DNA from: Saccharothrix luteola | Lineage (GTDB): Bacteria; Actinomycetota; Actinomycetes; Mycobacteriales; Pseudonocardiaceae | NCBI RefSeq assembly: GCF_020859565.1 | Contig: NZ_JAJHUO010000030.1 | Location: forward strand, 31,520 to 95,519 | Length of the DNA stretch: 64,000 nt | Direction of reading: 5' to 3' | In this document: in pieces, positions 52,789-61,607 of the stretch | Layout of the letters: every line of letters starts with the position of its first letter | Position numbering within the stretch: the first letter of the stretch is position 1 | Notes under the pieces: generated by a model | The model's input: the letters and a program-made list of their open reading frames with translations, nothing else | Database searches by the model: none | What the model was told of the DNA's origin: nothing | Made by a program: the position numbers and the translations under genes

Positions 52789-55548
52789 CTAGGAGCCGAA
52801 CGTGATCCAGTTGACGTTGACGAAGTCGGCGGGCTGACCGCTGGTGAAGGTGAGGTAGACGTCGTGCTTGCCGGTCAGGCCGGTGATGTTGGCGGGCACG
52901 GTGCGCCAGCTCTGCCAGCCGCCGGTGTTGGCGACGGCGAAGCTGCCGAGCGGTGCGGCCGTGGGGCTGCCGACGCGGACCTCGACCAGGCCGCTCACGC
53001 CGCCCGCCGCGCCGCTGGCGACCCGGGCGATGAACTGCCGGCCGGTGCGGGAGCCGAAGTCGACGCCGCGGAACAGCGCCCACTCACCGTTGGCGATGCC
53101 GGCGATGTTCTGGCCGCCGCCGCTGTCGGTGGTCGTCTCCTTGAACACGCCCTTGTGCTCGTCGTAGGACTCGGCCTGGATCGTGGCGAAGGCGTCCCGG
53201 CTGACGGGCGGAGCGGTCGTGGTGGTGGTCGTCGTCGTAGTAGTGGTCGTGGTGGTGGTCGTCGGGTTCACGCCACCGGAGCCGGAGTCGACGCCGCTGC
53301 CGGCCGGCCCGCGCCACGCGGTGGACGACGCCGGCACGGACAGGCTCTGCCCGTCGGAGAACGTCACGGTGGCCGTCGTCGTGCCCGGGTTGTAGGCCAC
53401 GTACGTGCGGGCGCCGTTCTTGCTCAGCACGGCGTGCGTCGGCACGTTCGCGGTGACGGACGTGTCGGGCGTGCCGTAGGTGTTGAGCGACGTGATCCAG
53501 TGGTAGGCGTGCGCCCGCGAGTCGCCGTCCTCCGGCGGCAGGCCCGAGCCGTAGTTCGCCAGCGCCTGCGCCGGGTCGGCGAGCGCGAGGAACTGGGTGA
53601 TGACGTCCTTCCACTCGACCTCGGTGCCGCCGTTGTTGGCGCGCAGCTCGGTGATGTTCTGGAGGATGTCGGCCTTGTAGTCCGCGTGGTACAGCGAGCC
53701 GCCGGTGATCGGCAGCATGTTGATGCCGTGGATCTCCTCCGGGTTCGCCGTCCACCACGTGCTGTAGCTGGCGCCCGCGCCCCACACCATGCCGACCGTG
53801 CCGTGCTGGAAGGCCGACGGGAACACCGTGTCGTCCTTGTCGAACCAGTACTGGGCGATCGTGCTCTCCTGCGTGGTGTGCAGGTAGATGCCCGCGTCGC
53901 GCAGCGCGGTGTCACCGGTCGCCTGGCCGAACAGCACCGCAGCGGTGGCGAACATCATGCCCTCGGACGAGGACTCCTCGTTGTTGCCGTGCGCGAAGCC
54001 GGCGTGGCCGGACGCCCAGCCGTGGCCCGCGTAGGCGTCGAAGTTGCGCAGGAACGGGAAGCGCGACTCGCCGCGGTCGTAGTTGTTGGCGTCCTTGACC
54101 AGCAGCTTGACCATGCCGCCGTACCGGGAGTCGGACGCCCAGCCCGGGTCGTGCTGCGCCAGGACGGCCGCGGCCAGCACGTAGTAGCCGGCGTGGAAGT
54201 GGTGGTCGTTCAGCTCGGCGTCGGTGCCGTAGGAGGCCTTGTACCCGGTCAGCGCGCCCCACGTGGCGTCGTAGACGAAGTGGTTGCCCGCCTCGCCGGA
54301 CGTCGCGGTGAGCCAGTCGGAGAGCCGGTCGCGGACCATGCCGAGCAGCCGGTCGCGGCCCGCGGTGTAGCCGATCTGGTTGGCCACCCGGGCCAGCGCC
54401 GCCAGGCGCCACAACGCCTTGCCGGTCCAGTAGGTGTCGCCCGCGCCCTTCCACGGGTCGGCGGCGTTGAGCTCCTGGTCGATCTCGGCGCGCAGGCGGT
54501 TCTGGTCGGCTGCCGAGGACAGGGGTAGCGCCGGCAGGACGCCGTTGAACGTGCTGCGGGTCGTGAACGACGAGCCCTCGCGCAGCCGCATCTCACCGCG
54601 CGGCGAGGTGTAGCGGTAGGCCGTCATGGCGTCGGTGGAGTTGAGCCACTGGTGCCGGTACAGGGCCTGCAGGGTGCCGGTCTGGGTGCCCTGGCGGGCC
54701 GTCGTCGTGGCCGTGTAGGTGGCCGTGAGCTGGGCGTTCGCCGAGTTGTACGTCCAGTTGACCTTCGTGTCCGTGACGAACGAGAACGCGTAGCGCTGGA
54801 ACAGCGACAGCGCGTCGCGGCTCGGCAGCACGGCCACCGAGAAGAACGCGGCCGACGAGGTGGCCTCGGCGGTGCCGACGACGTTCCAGGTGCTCGGCGA
54901 GAACAACGCGTAGTCGCGGCCGTTGATCGTGACGCCGAGGGTGGTGCCGGTGTTGCTCCAGATCGTGGTGGCGCCGTTGAACCCGACCCTGGCCGCGCCG
55001 CCGGTGGCTTCGGCGTACACGTACGGCGAGCCGTGGCCGATGGTCGTGCGCAGGGTGCGCGTCCCATCGGTCCACAGTGGACTGACCGTCCAGTCGGACC
55101 AGCCGTCGACCTGGGTGCGCGGGGCGCTGAGCCCGCTGACGCCGACGAACAGGTCGTCGGTGTGCATGAACTCGTAGAACCGGCCGTCGGGGGTGATGTT
55201 CGGACTGGTCGGGTAGCCGACGCCGAGGCCCTGCGCCGCCGCGTGGAACGTCAGCGGGTGGGCGTACATGTTCTCGGAGTACGGGTTGCCGGGATAGCGC
55301 TGGAAGGCCAGCGACGACCACCAGTCGTTGGTCGGGACCGGGCGGCCGGCCATCCGGGCGGTGACCTTCGGCGTCACGGGGGCGCCGTTGGAGTCGGACG
55401 GGCCGACCGCGCCCGCCGGGCGGGTGGTGGCGTAGCTGCCCGCGCCCACCGTGACGGCGCCGGCCGTTCCGGGTAGGGCGAGGGGGATCGCGGCAGCCGC
55501 GGCCACGGCGACCGCGAGGGCCGCCAGGTGGGGGCGGATTGAACGCAC
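52789..55548 (-). CDS. Secreted GH81 endo-1,3-beta-glucanase with CBM6-like domain
   Basis: A 919-residue exported glucanase. Signal peptide at residues 1-30; GH81 catalytic domain about 45-745, with NDHHFHAGYYV (the Asp near residue 448) and NNEESSSEGMMF (the acidic cluster near 525-529) as catalytic regions. A polythreonine linker (about residues 762-778) leads to a CBM6-like beta-sandwich (about 785-919). GH81 enzymes cleave beta-1,3-glucan such as laminarin or fungal cell wall. The GTG start has GGAGG six bases upstream. A LacI-type palindrome lies just before it. Confidence 0.92.
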   Translation of the reverse strand: MRSIRPHLAALAVAVAAAAAIPLALPGTAGAVTVGAGSYATTRPAGAVGPSDSNGAPVTPKVTARMAGRPVPTNDWWSSLAFQRYPGNPYSENMYAHPLTFHAAAQGLGVGYPTSPNITPDGRFYEFMHTDDLFVGVSGLSAPRTQVDGWSDWTVSPLWTDGTRTLRTTIGHGSPYVYAEATGGAARVGFNGATTIWSNTGTTLGVTINGRDYALFSPSTWNVVGTAEATSSAAFFSVAVLPSRDALSLFQRYAFSFVTDTKVNWTYNSANAQLTATYTATTTARQGTQTGTLQALYRHQWLNSTDAMTAYRYTSPRGEMRLREGSSFTTRSTFNGVLPALPLSSAADQNRLRAEIDQELNAADPWKGAGDTYWTGKALWRLAALARVANQIGYTAGRDRLLGMVRDRLSDWLTATSGEAGNHFVYDATWGALTGYKASYGTDAELNDHHFHAGYYVLAAAVLAQHDPGWASDSRYGGMVKLLVKDANNYDRGESRFPFLRNFDAYAGHGWASGHAGFAHGNNEESSSEGMMFATAAVLFGQATGDTALRDAGIYLHTTQESTIAQYWFDKDDTVFPSAFQHGTVGMVWGAGASYSTWWTANPEEIHGINMLPITGGSLYHADYKADILQNITELRANNGGTEVEWKDVITQFLALADPAQALANYGSGLPPEDGDSRAHAYHWITSLNTYGTPDTSVTANVPTHAVLSKNGARTYVAYNPGTTTATVTFSDGQSLSVPASSTAWRGPAGSGVDSGSGGVNPTTTTTTTTTTTTTTTTAPPVSRDAFATIQAESYDEHKGVFKETTTDSGGGQNIAGIANGEWALFRGVDFGSRTGRQFIARVASGAAGGVSGLVEVRVGSPTAAPLGSFAVANTGGWQSWRTVPANITGLTGKHDVYLTFTSGQPADFVNVNWITFGS

Positions 55549-55577
55549 AGGGACCTCCAGCAGGGACTCACAGCTCT

Positions 55578-55593
55578 GTGAGAGCGCTCTCAC
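55578..55593. promoter_or_regulatory. LacI-type operator upstream of the glucanase gene
   Basis: GTGAGAGCGCTCTCAC is a perfect 16-base palindrome with a CG core, thirty bases upstream of the GH81 start. It closely resembles the CebR-type sites (TGGGAGCGCTCCCA) used by LacI regulators of glucan uptake in actinobacteria. No lacI-type gene is in the window. Confidence 0.85.
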
Positions 55594-55654
55594 GCAAGCC
55601 AAACGGTAAACCGCAGGTGAGGCGCGTGTCTACGGTTGGCCGCTACTGACTCTG

Positions 55655-55864
55655 TTAAGAGCCGGGCTGGTCCTCGACGCGGAGGCGGTACTCGCAGCCG
55701 TACTCGACGGCGTACTGGAGGTCGTAGTGGTGCACGATCTTCGGGCCGCCGTGCAGGTGGACGTGGGTGACGGTCGGCTTCGGGGACTCGGGCGGCTTCG
55801 CGTGCGAGTCGACCCGGCCGTCGAGGGGACCACCGACGAACCGCACCACGTACGCCTGCGTCAT
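55655..55864 (-). CDS. Small protein of unknown function
   Basis: Sixty-nine residues with a regular strand pattern: QAYVVRFVGGPLDGRV, HVHLHGGPKIVHHYDLQYAVEYGCEYRLRVED. It looks like a complete small beta domain. ATG 55864 follows GGAGG at a good distance. The GGPLDGR motif recurs in short bacterial proteins that I know only as hypothetical. Single gene; nothing more can be said. Confidence 0.65.
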   Translation of the reverse strand: MTQAYVVRFVGGPLDGRVDSHAKPPESPKPTVTHVHLHGGPKIVHHYDLQYAVEYGCEYRLRVEDQPGS

Positions 55865-55960
55865 CGGCCTGCCTCCCTCTTCGGCGTTGCCCCCCATGGT
55901 ACGAGAGGACCAGTCGGATCGCGGCTGAACCGCTGCCGGAAACAGCCGGTTGGCGGAAGG

Positions 55961-56848
55961 TCAGGCGCCGAACCAGTGGTCGGCCAGGCCGTCCAGGGCG
56001 GTGGCCTCGGTCGGCACCTCGCGCAGGTACCAGGCGACGTTCGAGTAGACGTGCAGCAGCGTGTAGGCGAGCACCTTGCGCGGGTCGACCGCACGGCCGT
56101 AGCCGTCGTGCAGCGCCAGGTTGGCCTCGCGCTCGCCGCGGGTGAGGAAGACGCCGGTGGCGACGAACTCGTACTCGCGGGCGGCGCGCATGGCGGGTTC
56201 GAAGTCGAACAGGCCGGTGAGGCGGCCATCCTCCACCAGCAGGTGGGCGCTCATCACCTCGGTGTGCGCCAGCACCAGTTCCGGGTGCTCGAGGTCGACG
56301 GAGTCGAGGAAGTCCGGGATCTGCTCCAGCCACGCGGGCGCGAGGCCGCGGGCGCGCTGCCGTTCGACGCAGCCGGCGCTCTGCGTGCGGACGAACTCCG
56401 CCCAGTCCGACGGCTCCAGCGGCGGCGGGGTGAGCGCGTGGAGGGCGGCCAACGCCTCGCCGACCTGCCGTGAGACGTCCTGCCGTGCGGCGGCGTCGAG
56501 GCCGGGCCACGCGTCCTTCAGGCTCGTGCCGCGCAGCCGTTCCATGAGGACGTAGCCCCAGCCGCCGAACTCCCCCGCCGCGTGCAGACCGGGCGTGGGC
56601 ACCGGCAACCGCCCCTGCACGGCCGCCAGCACGTCCCGCTCGGTCGCGACCTCGTCCAGGTGGACGGCGGGGAACAGCTTGAGCACGTGCCGGTCGCCCA
56701 CCGCGTAGACCGGCAACGACCCGTCGGCGAACCGCTCCACGTCACCGGACACCCCGAGGTGCCCGCACAACGCCTCCACCCCGGGCCGCAAGGCGTCGTC
56801 GTCAAGCGCCTCGAACTGCTCTTCGGTCACCGCGGGCGGGAAGCTCAC
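55961..56848 (-). CDS. Aminoglycoside-phosphotransferase-like kinase with altered active site
   Basis: A 295-residue APH-type protein with nucleotide lobe (YAVGDRHVLKLFPAVHLDEVATERDVLAAV, YVLMERLRGTSL). The catalytic loop reads LAHTEVMSAHLL where HGDxxxxN is usual, so the base Asp is Glu and the Asn is His; the metal site is FDFEPA. This HTE variant is, I think, found in a subgroup of actinobacterial proteins and may indicate altered or lost activity. Start is GTG 56848, overlapping the stop of the preceding small gene as GTGA. Confidence 0.82.
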   Translation of the reverse strand: MSFPPAVTEEQFEALDDDALRPGVEALCGHLGVSGDVERFADGSLPVYAVGDRHVLKLFPAVHLDEVATERDVLAAVQGRLPVPTPGLHAAGEFGGWGYVLMERLRGTSLKDAWPGLDAAARQDVSRQVGEALAALHALTPPPLEPSDWAEFVRTQSAGCVERQRARGLAPAWLEQIPDFLDSVDLEHPELVLAHTEVMSAHLLVEDGRLTGLFDFEPAMRAAREYEFVATGVFLTRGEREANLALHDGYGRAVDPRKVLAYTLLHVYSNVAWYLREVPTEATALDGLADHWFGA

Positions 56849-57072
56849 GGTGGGCAGGCTAGATCGTGCCGAGCGGTGCGGGCGACCCGATTACCGGCTG
56901 TCTTCGATTTCCCGTCGCCTTCTTGGTCTTCTTCGTCTTCTTCGACCCGGAGCACTCCATCCGCACCCAACCCGGCCTCGTCCAGCACCGCCCAGATGGC
57001 GTGGGCGACGGCCGCGCAATCGCGAGCGGGGACGTCGGGCGGCAGGAGCACTTCAAGGCGTCGTGTGTTCAC
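56845..57072 (-). CDS. Small acidic protein coupled to the phosphotransferase-like gene
   Basis: A 75-residue product beginning VNTRRLEVLLPPDVPARDCAAVAHAIWAVLDEAGLG, with an acidic stretch (EEDEEDQEGD) and a basic tail. Its TGA overlaps the GTG start of the kinase-like gene, which supports translation. I do not recognise it; the N-terminal 45 residues could be a small domain. Upstream GGAG is rather distant from the GTG start. Confidence 0.5.
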   Translation of the reverse strand: MNTRRLEVLLPPDVPARDCAAVAHAIWAVLDEAGLGADGVLRVEEDEEDQEGDGKSKTAGNRVARTARHDLACPP

Positions 57073-57250
57073 GCGGCCACCATGCTCCAGTGCCGGCCGA
57101 CCACGCGATCCCCCGTCCGTGCCGGGTGGACCGCGAGTCCTCGACGGTCGTGGTCGTGCCGCAGCCTGACGTGCGGACACCCGATCCGTCTCACGCCCCT
57201 CTGGCCGGCCACGCACCGCCCGGTCGGGTGACCCGTACCCCGGAGCCGCT

Positions 57251-58243
57251 CTAGTTCCGCTTGCGCGACGGCTGCACGCGCGGCGGCTCGCCGGGCATCT
57301 TCGGGTAGTCCGGCGGGTAGGGCATCTCGCCCCGGTCGTCGGCCTCGTACCACTCCAGCAGGCGCTCGATGCCGAACGCCTCGTCGTCCAGGGACGCGTG
57401 CGGATCGCCGTGGTCCGCCAAGTACTGCGGCACGGTGAGGACGTCGAAGTCGTCCGGGTCCACAGTGGACAGCCGGTCCCACGTCACGGGGGTCGACACG
57501 GTGGCGCGAGGCGTGCCGCGGACCGACCAGGCGGACGCGATGGTGCGGTCGCGGGCGGCTTGGTTGAAGTCGAGGAAGACCCGTTCGCCGCGTTCTTCCT
57601 TCCACCACGACGTGGTCGCCAGGTCGGGCACGCGCCGCTCCACCTCACGTGCCAGGGCGATCACGGCGTGCCGGACGTCCACGAAGTCCCACTCGGGCCG
57701 GATGCGCACGGCCACGTGGATGCCACGGCCGCCGGACGTCTTCGGGTACCCGGTGAACCCCAGCTCGTCCAGCACCTCCCGCAGGACCATCGCGACCGCG
57801 ACCGCGTCCCGGAAGTCGGTGCCCGGTTGGGGGTCGAGGTCGACGCGCAGCTCGTCCGGCCGATCGGTGTCCGACCGCCGCACGGGCCACGGGTGGAAGT
57901 CGAACGTGCCCAGGTTCGCCGCCCACGCGAGCACCGCGGGCTCGGTCGGGCACACCTCGTCCGCGGGCCGCCCGGAGGGGAACTTGATCCGCGCCGTCTC
58001 CACCCACTCGGGCGCCCCCTTGGGCAACCGCTTCTGGTAGAACGCCTCCCCGGTCACCCCGTCGACGTACCGCTTCAACGTCGTCGGCCGGTCGCGCAGC
58101 ACGCGCAGCAACGGCTCCGCGACGGCCAGGTAGTACTCGACCACCTGGATCTTGGTGATCCCACGCTCGGGGAAGTAGACCTTGCCCGGGTTGGACACCC
58201 GCACCACGCGTTCGCCTACGTTCAGTTCCACAGCCTGGGCCAC
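57251..58243 (-). CDS. LigD-type primase/polymerase domain protein
   Basis: A 330-residue stand-alone polymerase domain of the non-homologous end-joining LigD family: VSNPGKVYFPERGITKIQVVEYYLAVAEPLL, FDFHPWPVRRSDTDRPDELRVDLDP (catalytic DLD), KTSGGRGIHVAV, VFLDFNQAARDRTIASAWSVRGTPRATVSTPV. It lacks ligase and nuclease domains, like the mycobacterial stand-alone PolD proteins. GTG start at 58243. A LigC-type ligase lies at 44453, but no Ku gene is in the window. Confidence 0.9.
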   Translation of the reverse strand: MAQAVELNVGERVVRVSNPGKVYFPERGITKIQVVEYYLAVAEPLLRVLRDRPTTLKRYVDGVTGEAFYQKRLPKGAPEWVETARIKFPSGRPADEVCPTEPAVLAWAANLGTFDFHPWPVRRSDTDRPDELRVDLDPQPGTDFRDAVAVAMVLREVLDELGFTGYPKTSGGRGIHVAVRIRPEWDFVDVRHAVIALAREVERRVPDLATTSWWKEERGERVFLDFNQAARDRTIASAWSVRGTPRATVSTPVTWDRLSTVDPDDFDVLTVPQYLADHGDPHASLDDEAFGIERLLEWYEADDRGEMPYPPDYPKMPGEPPRVQPSRKRN

Positions 58244-58332
58244 GCGGGCGAGCCTAACAACGAACCAAGCGCCCAGCGCGATGATCGCCGAACACGGAGC
58301 GCGACCAGAGGGCTCGCGCCGCGACGGGGAGG

Positions 58333-58947
58333 TCAGCCGCGCGCTCGCGCCGCCAACCCGGTGACGAACGCCTCCAGCGCCAGCTCGAAGCTGTCGTGGT
58401 CCAGTTCGCGCGCCACGGCGGGCAGGAGGTGTGCCTTGTCCAGGTTCGGGTACCGGTCGCGGTAGAAGGTCTGGTCTTCCGAGAAGCCGCTGGAGAACGA
58501 GCTCAGCGCCGCGCCGAACACCAGGTACATCAACGACGCCGCGATCATCGTCGCCTCGCGCCGCGACCAGCCCGCCGAGACCAGCCCGCCGTGCACGACG
58601 TCCAGCCGCCGCAGCGACGCCTCGCGGTGCGCCGGCCCGTACGCCAGGAACGGCACGATGTTGGGGTGCGCGGCCAGCGCCGCCCGGTAGGAACGGGCGC
58701 AGCTGCGCAGCCCGTGCCGCCAATCGCCGCCTTCGAACCCGGACACGTCGACCTGCTCCAGGATGCCGGCGGCCACGTCGTGCAGCAGGTCGTCCTTCGT
58801 GCTCACGTGCCCGTACAGCGACGCAGCCTGAACGCCCAGCTCAGAGGCCAGTTTGCGCATCGACAGGCCGTCGAGCCCGTCCCGGTCGATGATGAGCAGC
58901 GCGGCGGTCCGGATGCGCGAGGCACTCAGGATCGGGCTCCTCGGCAT
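58333..58947 (-). CDS. TetR regulator of the acyl-CoA dehydrogenase pair
   Basis: A 204-residue TetR protein. HTH at about residues 8-53 (SASRIRTAALLIIDRDGLDGLSMRKLASELGVQAASLYGHVSTKDDLL), C-terminal TetR_C_1-like domain. Divergent from two acyl-CoA dehydrogenase genes; the interval holds two nested palindromes with GGTTA/CCTAAC arms. The core motif differs from the CTAAGC site of the first acyl-CoA cluster, so this is a separate regulon. Confidence 0.9.
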   Translation of the reverse strand: MPRSPILSASRIRTAALLIIDRDGLDGLSMRKLASELGVQAASLYGHVSTKDDLLHDVAAGILEQVDVSGFEGGDWRHGLRSCARSYRAALAAHPNIVPFLAYGPAHREASLRRLDVVHGGLVSAGWSRREATMIAASLMYLVFGAALSSFSSGFSEDQTFYRDRYPNLDKAHLLPAVARELDHDSFELALEAFVTGLAARARG

Positions 58948-58983
58948 GTCCGCTCCCCTTGCCTGTGGTCGATTCCGCGCCTA

Positions 58984-59013
58984 GGTTAGATAACCTAACA
59001 CCGTTCGGTTAGG
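58984..59013. promoter_or_regulatory. TetR operators with GTTAGG arms
   Basis: GGTTAGATAACC (58984-58995) has five-base inverted arms around two bases; CCTAAC (58994-58999) with GTTAGG (59008-59013) is a second inverted repeat with an eight-base spacer, ending at the ribosome-binding GGAGG. Position between divergent tetR and acyl-CoA dehydrogenase starts marks it as an operator. Confidence 0.8.
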
Positions 59014-59024
59014 AGGTCACCCCG

Positions 59025-60176
59025 GTGGATCTGCGCATCTCCGACGAACACCGGCAGCTCAAGGAGCTGGCACACCGGTTCACCGAGGAGCGGATCGTCC
59101 CGCACGCCACGCGCTGGGACCGGGACGAGGCCATCGACCGCGACCTGGTGCCCGCCCTGGGCGACGTCGGATTCCTCGGTCTCGGCATCGACGAAGCGTA
59201 CGGCGGCTCGGGCGGCGACCACCTGGCGTACTGCCTGGTGCTCGAGGAGGTCGCCCGCGGCGACTCGGCCGTGCGCGGCATCATCTCCGTCTCCCTGGGC
59301 CTCGTCGGCAAGACGATCGCCAAGCACGGCACCGAGGCGCAGAAGCAGCGGTGGCTGCCGGGCCTGTGCTCGGGCCGTGAGCTGGGCTGCTTCGGCCTGA
59401 CCGAGCCGGGCACCGGCTCCGACGCCGCGTCGCTGGCCACCAAGGCCGTCCGCGACGGCGACGACTGGCTGATCACCGGCCGCAAGGTGTTCATCACCAA
59501 CGGGACGTGGGCCGACGTGGCGCTCATCTTCGCTCGAACGGGTGGTCCCGGCCCCAAGGGCATCACCGCGTTCCTGGTGCCGACCGACTCGCCCGGCTTC
59601 ACCGCCACCGAGATCCGCGGCAAGCTCGGCATGCGCGGCCAGGCGACCGCCGAGCTCACCCTCGACCAGGTCAGGGTGGGCGACGCCGACCGGCTCGGCG
59701 ACGAGGGCACGGGCTTCAAGCTGGCCATGGCCGCCCTCGACCGGGGCCGGATGTCCGTGGCCGCCGGGTGCGTCGGCGCCGCCCGCGGCGCGCTGGAGGT
59801 CAGCGTCGAGTACGCCAAGCAGCGCGAGCAGTTCGGCAAGCCCATCGCCGGTTTCCAGCTCGTGCAGGAACTCCTGGCCGACATGGCGGTGGAGACCGAC
59901 GCGGCACGCCTGCTCACGTGGCGGTGCGCGGACCTCGCCGACCGCGGCGAGCCGTTCGGCACGGAGGCGTCCATGGCGAAGCTCTACGCCAGCGAAGCCG
60001 CCGTGCGGGTGGCGAACAACGCCATCCAGGTCTTCGGCGGGTACGGCTACGTCGACGAGTACCCGGTCGGCAAGTACTTGCGGGACACCCGCGTGACGAC
60101 CCTCTACGAGGGCACCAGCCAGATCCAGAAATTGCTCATCGGCCGGGCGCTGACCGGCGTCAACGCGTTCGCGTAG
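59025..60176 (+). CDS. Acyl-CoA dehydrogenase
   Basis: A 383-residue FAD enzyme. Signatures: CFGLTEPGTGSDAASLATKAV, WLITGRKVFITNG, FGGYGYVDEYPVGKYLRDTRVTTLYEGTSQIQKLLIGR. The catalytic Glu is present near residue 362 (YEG), as in short- and medium-chain enzymes. GTG at 59025 with GGAGG. Followed at twelve bases by a second dehydrogenase; together they may form a heteromer or act on successive substrates. Confidence 0.9.
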   Translation: MDLRISDEHRQLKELAHRFTEERIVPHATRWDRDEAIDRDLVPALGDVGFLGLGIDEAYGGSGGDHLAYCLVLEEVARGDSAVRGIISVSLGLVGKTIAKHGTEAQKQRWLPGLCSGRELGCFGLTEPGTGSDAASLATKAVRDGDDWLITGRKVFITNGTWADVALIFARTGGPGPKGITAFLVPTDSPGFTATEIRGKLGMRGQATAELTLDQVRVGDADRLGDEGTGFKLAMAALDRGRMSVAAGCVGAARGALEVSVEYAKQREQFGKPIAGFQLVQELLADMAVETDAARLLTWRCADLADRGEPFGTEASMAKLYASEAAVRVANNAIQVFGGYGYVDEYPVGKYLRDTRVTTLYEGTSQIQKLLIGRALTGVNAFA

Positions 60177-60188
60177 AGGGAGGACGGC

Positions 60189-61358
60189 ATGGACTTCACG
60201 CTCGACGAGGAGCAGAAGGAGATCCGCGACTGGGTGCGGACCTTCGTGCGCAAGGAGGTGGCGCCGCTGGAGCCGGAGGTGCTGCGCCGCGAACGCCTCG
60301 GTCAGCCCGGTCTGACGCGTGACGAGCTCAAGGAGCTCCAGGACAAGGCCAAGGCGGCGGGGTTCTTCGGCGTGCTCACGCCCCAGGAGTACGGCGGCAT
60401 GGGCCTCGGGGCGCTCATGACGGCGTTGCTGGAGGCCGAGCTGGGCCGCACGTTCGTGCCGTTCCGGTTCGGCGGGTACGCGGACAACATCCTGTTCCAC
60501 GGCAACGAGGAGCAGAAGCAGCGCTACCTGCTGCCCACGATCTCCGGTGAGCGCGTGTCGTGCTTCGCGATCACCGAGCCGGGGGCGGGCTCCGACGCCA
60601 AGGCCATCCGCACGTCCGCCCGCAAGGAGGGCGGCGAGTGGGTGATCAACGGCGAGAAGACGTTCATCACGCAGGGCAACGAGGCCGACTTCGTGATGGT
60701 GTTCGCGGTGACGGACAAGGAGAAGGGCGCGGACGGCGGCGTCACGTGCTTCCTGGTCGACCGGGACATGGGCTGGAAGTCCGAGCCGATCCCGACCATG
60801 GGCCAGTGGGGCCCGGCCGCGCTCGTGTTCGACGACGTCCGCGTGCCCGAGGAGAACGTGCTCGGCGAGGTCGGTCGCGGGTTCAACCTGGCCATGCAGT
60901 GGATCGGCCAGGGTCGCTACCTGCTGCCGGCGCGGGCGCTCGGTTCGTGCGAGCGGCTGGTGGAGATGGCCATCGAGCAGGCCAAGACCCGGGTCACGTT
61001 CGGTCAGCCGATCGCCGAGTACCAGGCCATCCAGTGGATGATCGCGGACTCGGCGGTGGAGATCGAGGCGTTGCGGTGGCTCGTGCTGCACGCGGCGTGG
61101 CTGGTCGACCAGGGCGCGGATTCGCGGCAGGCGCAGTCGATGGCGAAGCTGTACGGCGGCATCAAGGCGAACGAGATCGTGGACCGGGTCCTGCAGATCC
61201 ACGGCGGCATGGGTTACACGCGCGAGCTGCCGATCGAGCGCTGGTACCGGGAGCTGCGGCTGCTGCGCATCTACGAGGGCACGGACGAGATCCAGCGCCG
61301 CACCATCGCCCGCAACCTGCTCAAGGGCCACGCGAAGGTGACGGGGACGCTCGGCTGA
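60189..61358 (+). CDS. Acyl-CoA dehydrogenase
   Basis: A 389-residue paralogue: CFAITEPGAGSDAKAIRTSA, WVINGEKTFITQG, HGGMGYTRELPIERWYRELRLLRIYEGTDEIQRRTIARNLLKG. The catalytic Glu is near residue 363. Its N-terminal part is rich in charged residues and lacks the Gly-rich helix of the first enzyme. ATG at 60189, twelve bases after the previous stop, with GGGAGGAC upstream. Shares the TetR-controlled promoter. Confidence 0.9.
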   Translation: MDFTLDEEQKEIRDWVRTFVRKEVAPLEPEVLRRERLGQPGLTRDELKELQDKAKAAGFFGVLTPQEYGGMGLGALMTALLEAELGRTFVPFRFGGYADNILFHGNEEQKQRYLLPTISGERVSCFAITEPGAGSDAKAIRTSARKEGGEWVINGEKTFITQGNEADFVMVFAVTDKEKGADGGVTCFLVDRDMGWKSEPIPTMGQWGPAALVFDDVRVPEENVLGEVGRGFNLAMQWIGQGRYLLPARALGSCERLVEMAIEQAKTRVTFGQPIAEYQAIQWMIADSAVEIEALRWLVLHAAWLVDQGADSRQAQSMAKLYGGIKANEIVDRVLQIHGGMGYTRELPIERWYRELRLLRIYEGTDEIQRRTIARNLLKGHAKVTGTLG

Positions 61359-61607
61359 CCCGCTTCGACCGCCTCGGGGTCACCGGCTCTGAGGCGTTGG
61401 CTCGGAGTCACCGGCTCGGTGAACCGGTCGGCTCGGCGGTGTCGCCCCGCCGGCCGGTTCGCGCCAAGACCACCCGATCGTGATCTTGCCATCCTCGAAC
61501 TCCAGTTCGCAGATGGACCCATGACCACCAGAGGTAGGGCTGGCCCCACCGGGGCTCGGGGAGCGCGCACCAGGGACTGAGCGCGATCACCCGACCACGA
61601 TGAGTGC
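61359..61607. other. Spacer with a possible small-gene remnant
   Basis: The reverse strand carries a short protein-like run, GSICELEFEDGKITIGWSWRE (about 61460-61525), without a start or sensible N terminus in its frame; the adjacent frame has a Trp-rich stretch. This may be the rest of a broken small gene. No promoter or terminator stands out. Confidence 0.3.

Noticed and set aside
53219..53268. GTGGTGGTC repeat in the glucanase gene considered as a non-coding repeat
   Set aside because: It encodes the polythreonine linker between the GH81 and CBM6-like domains and stays in frame.
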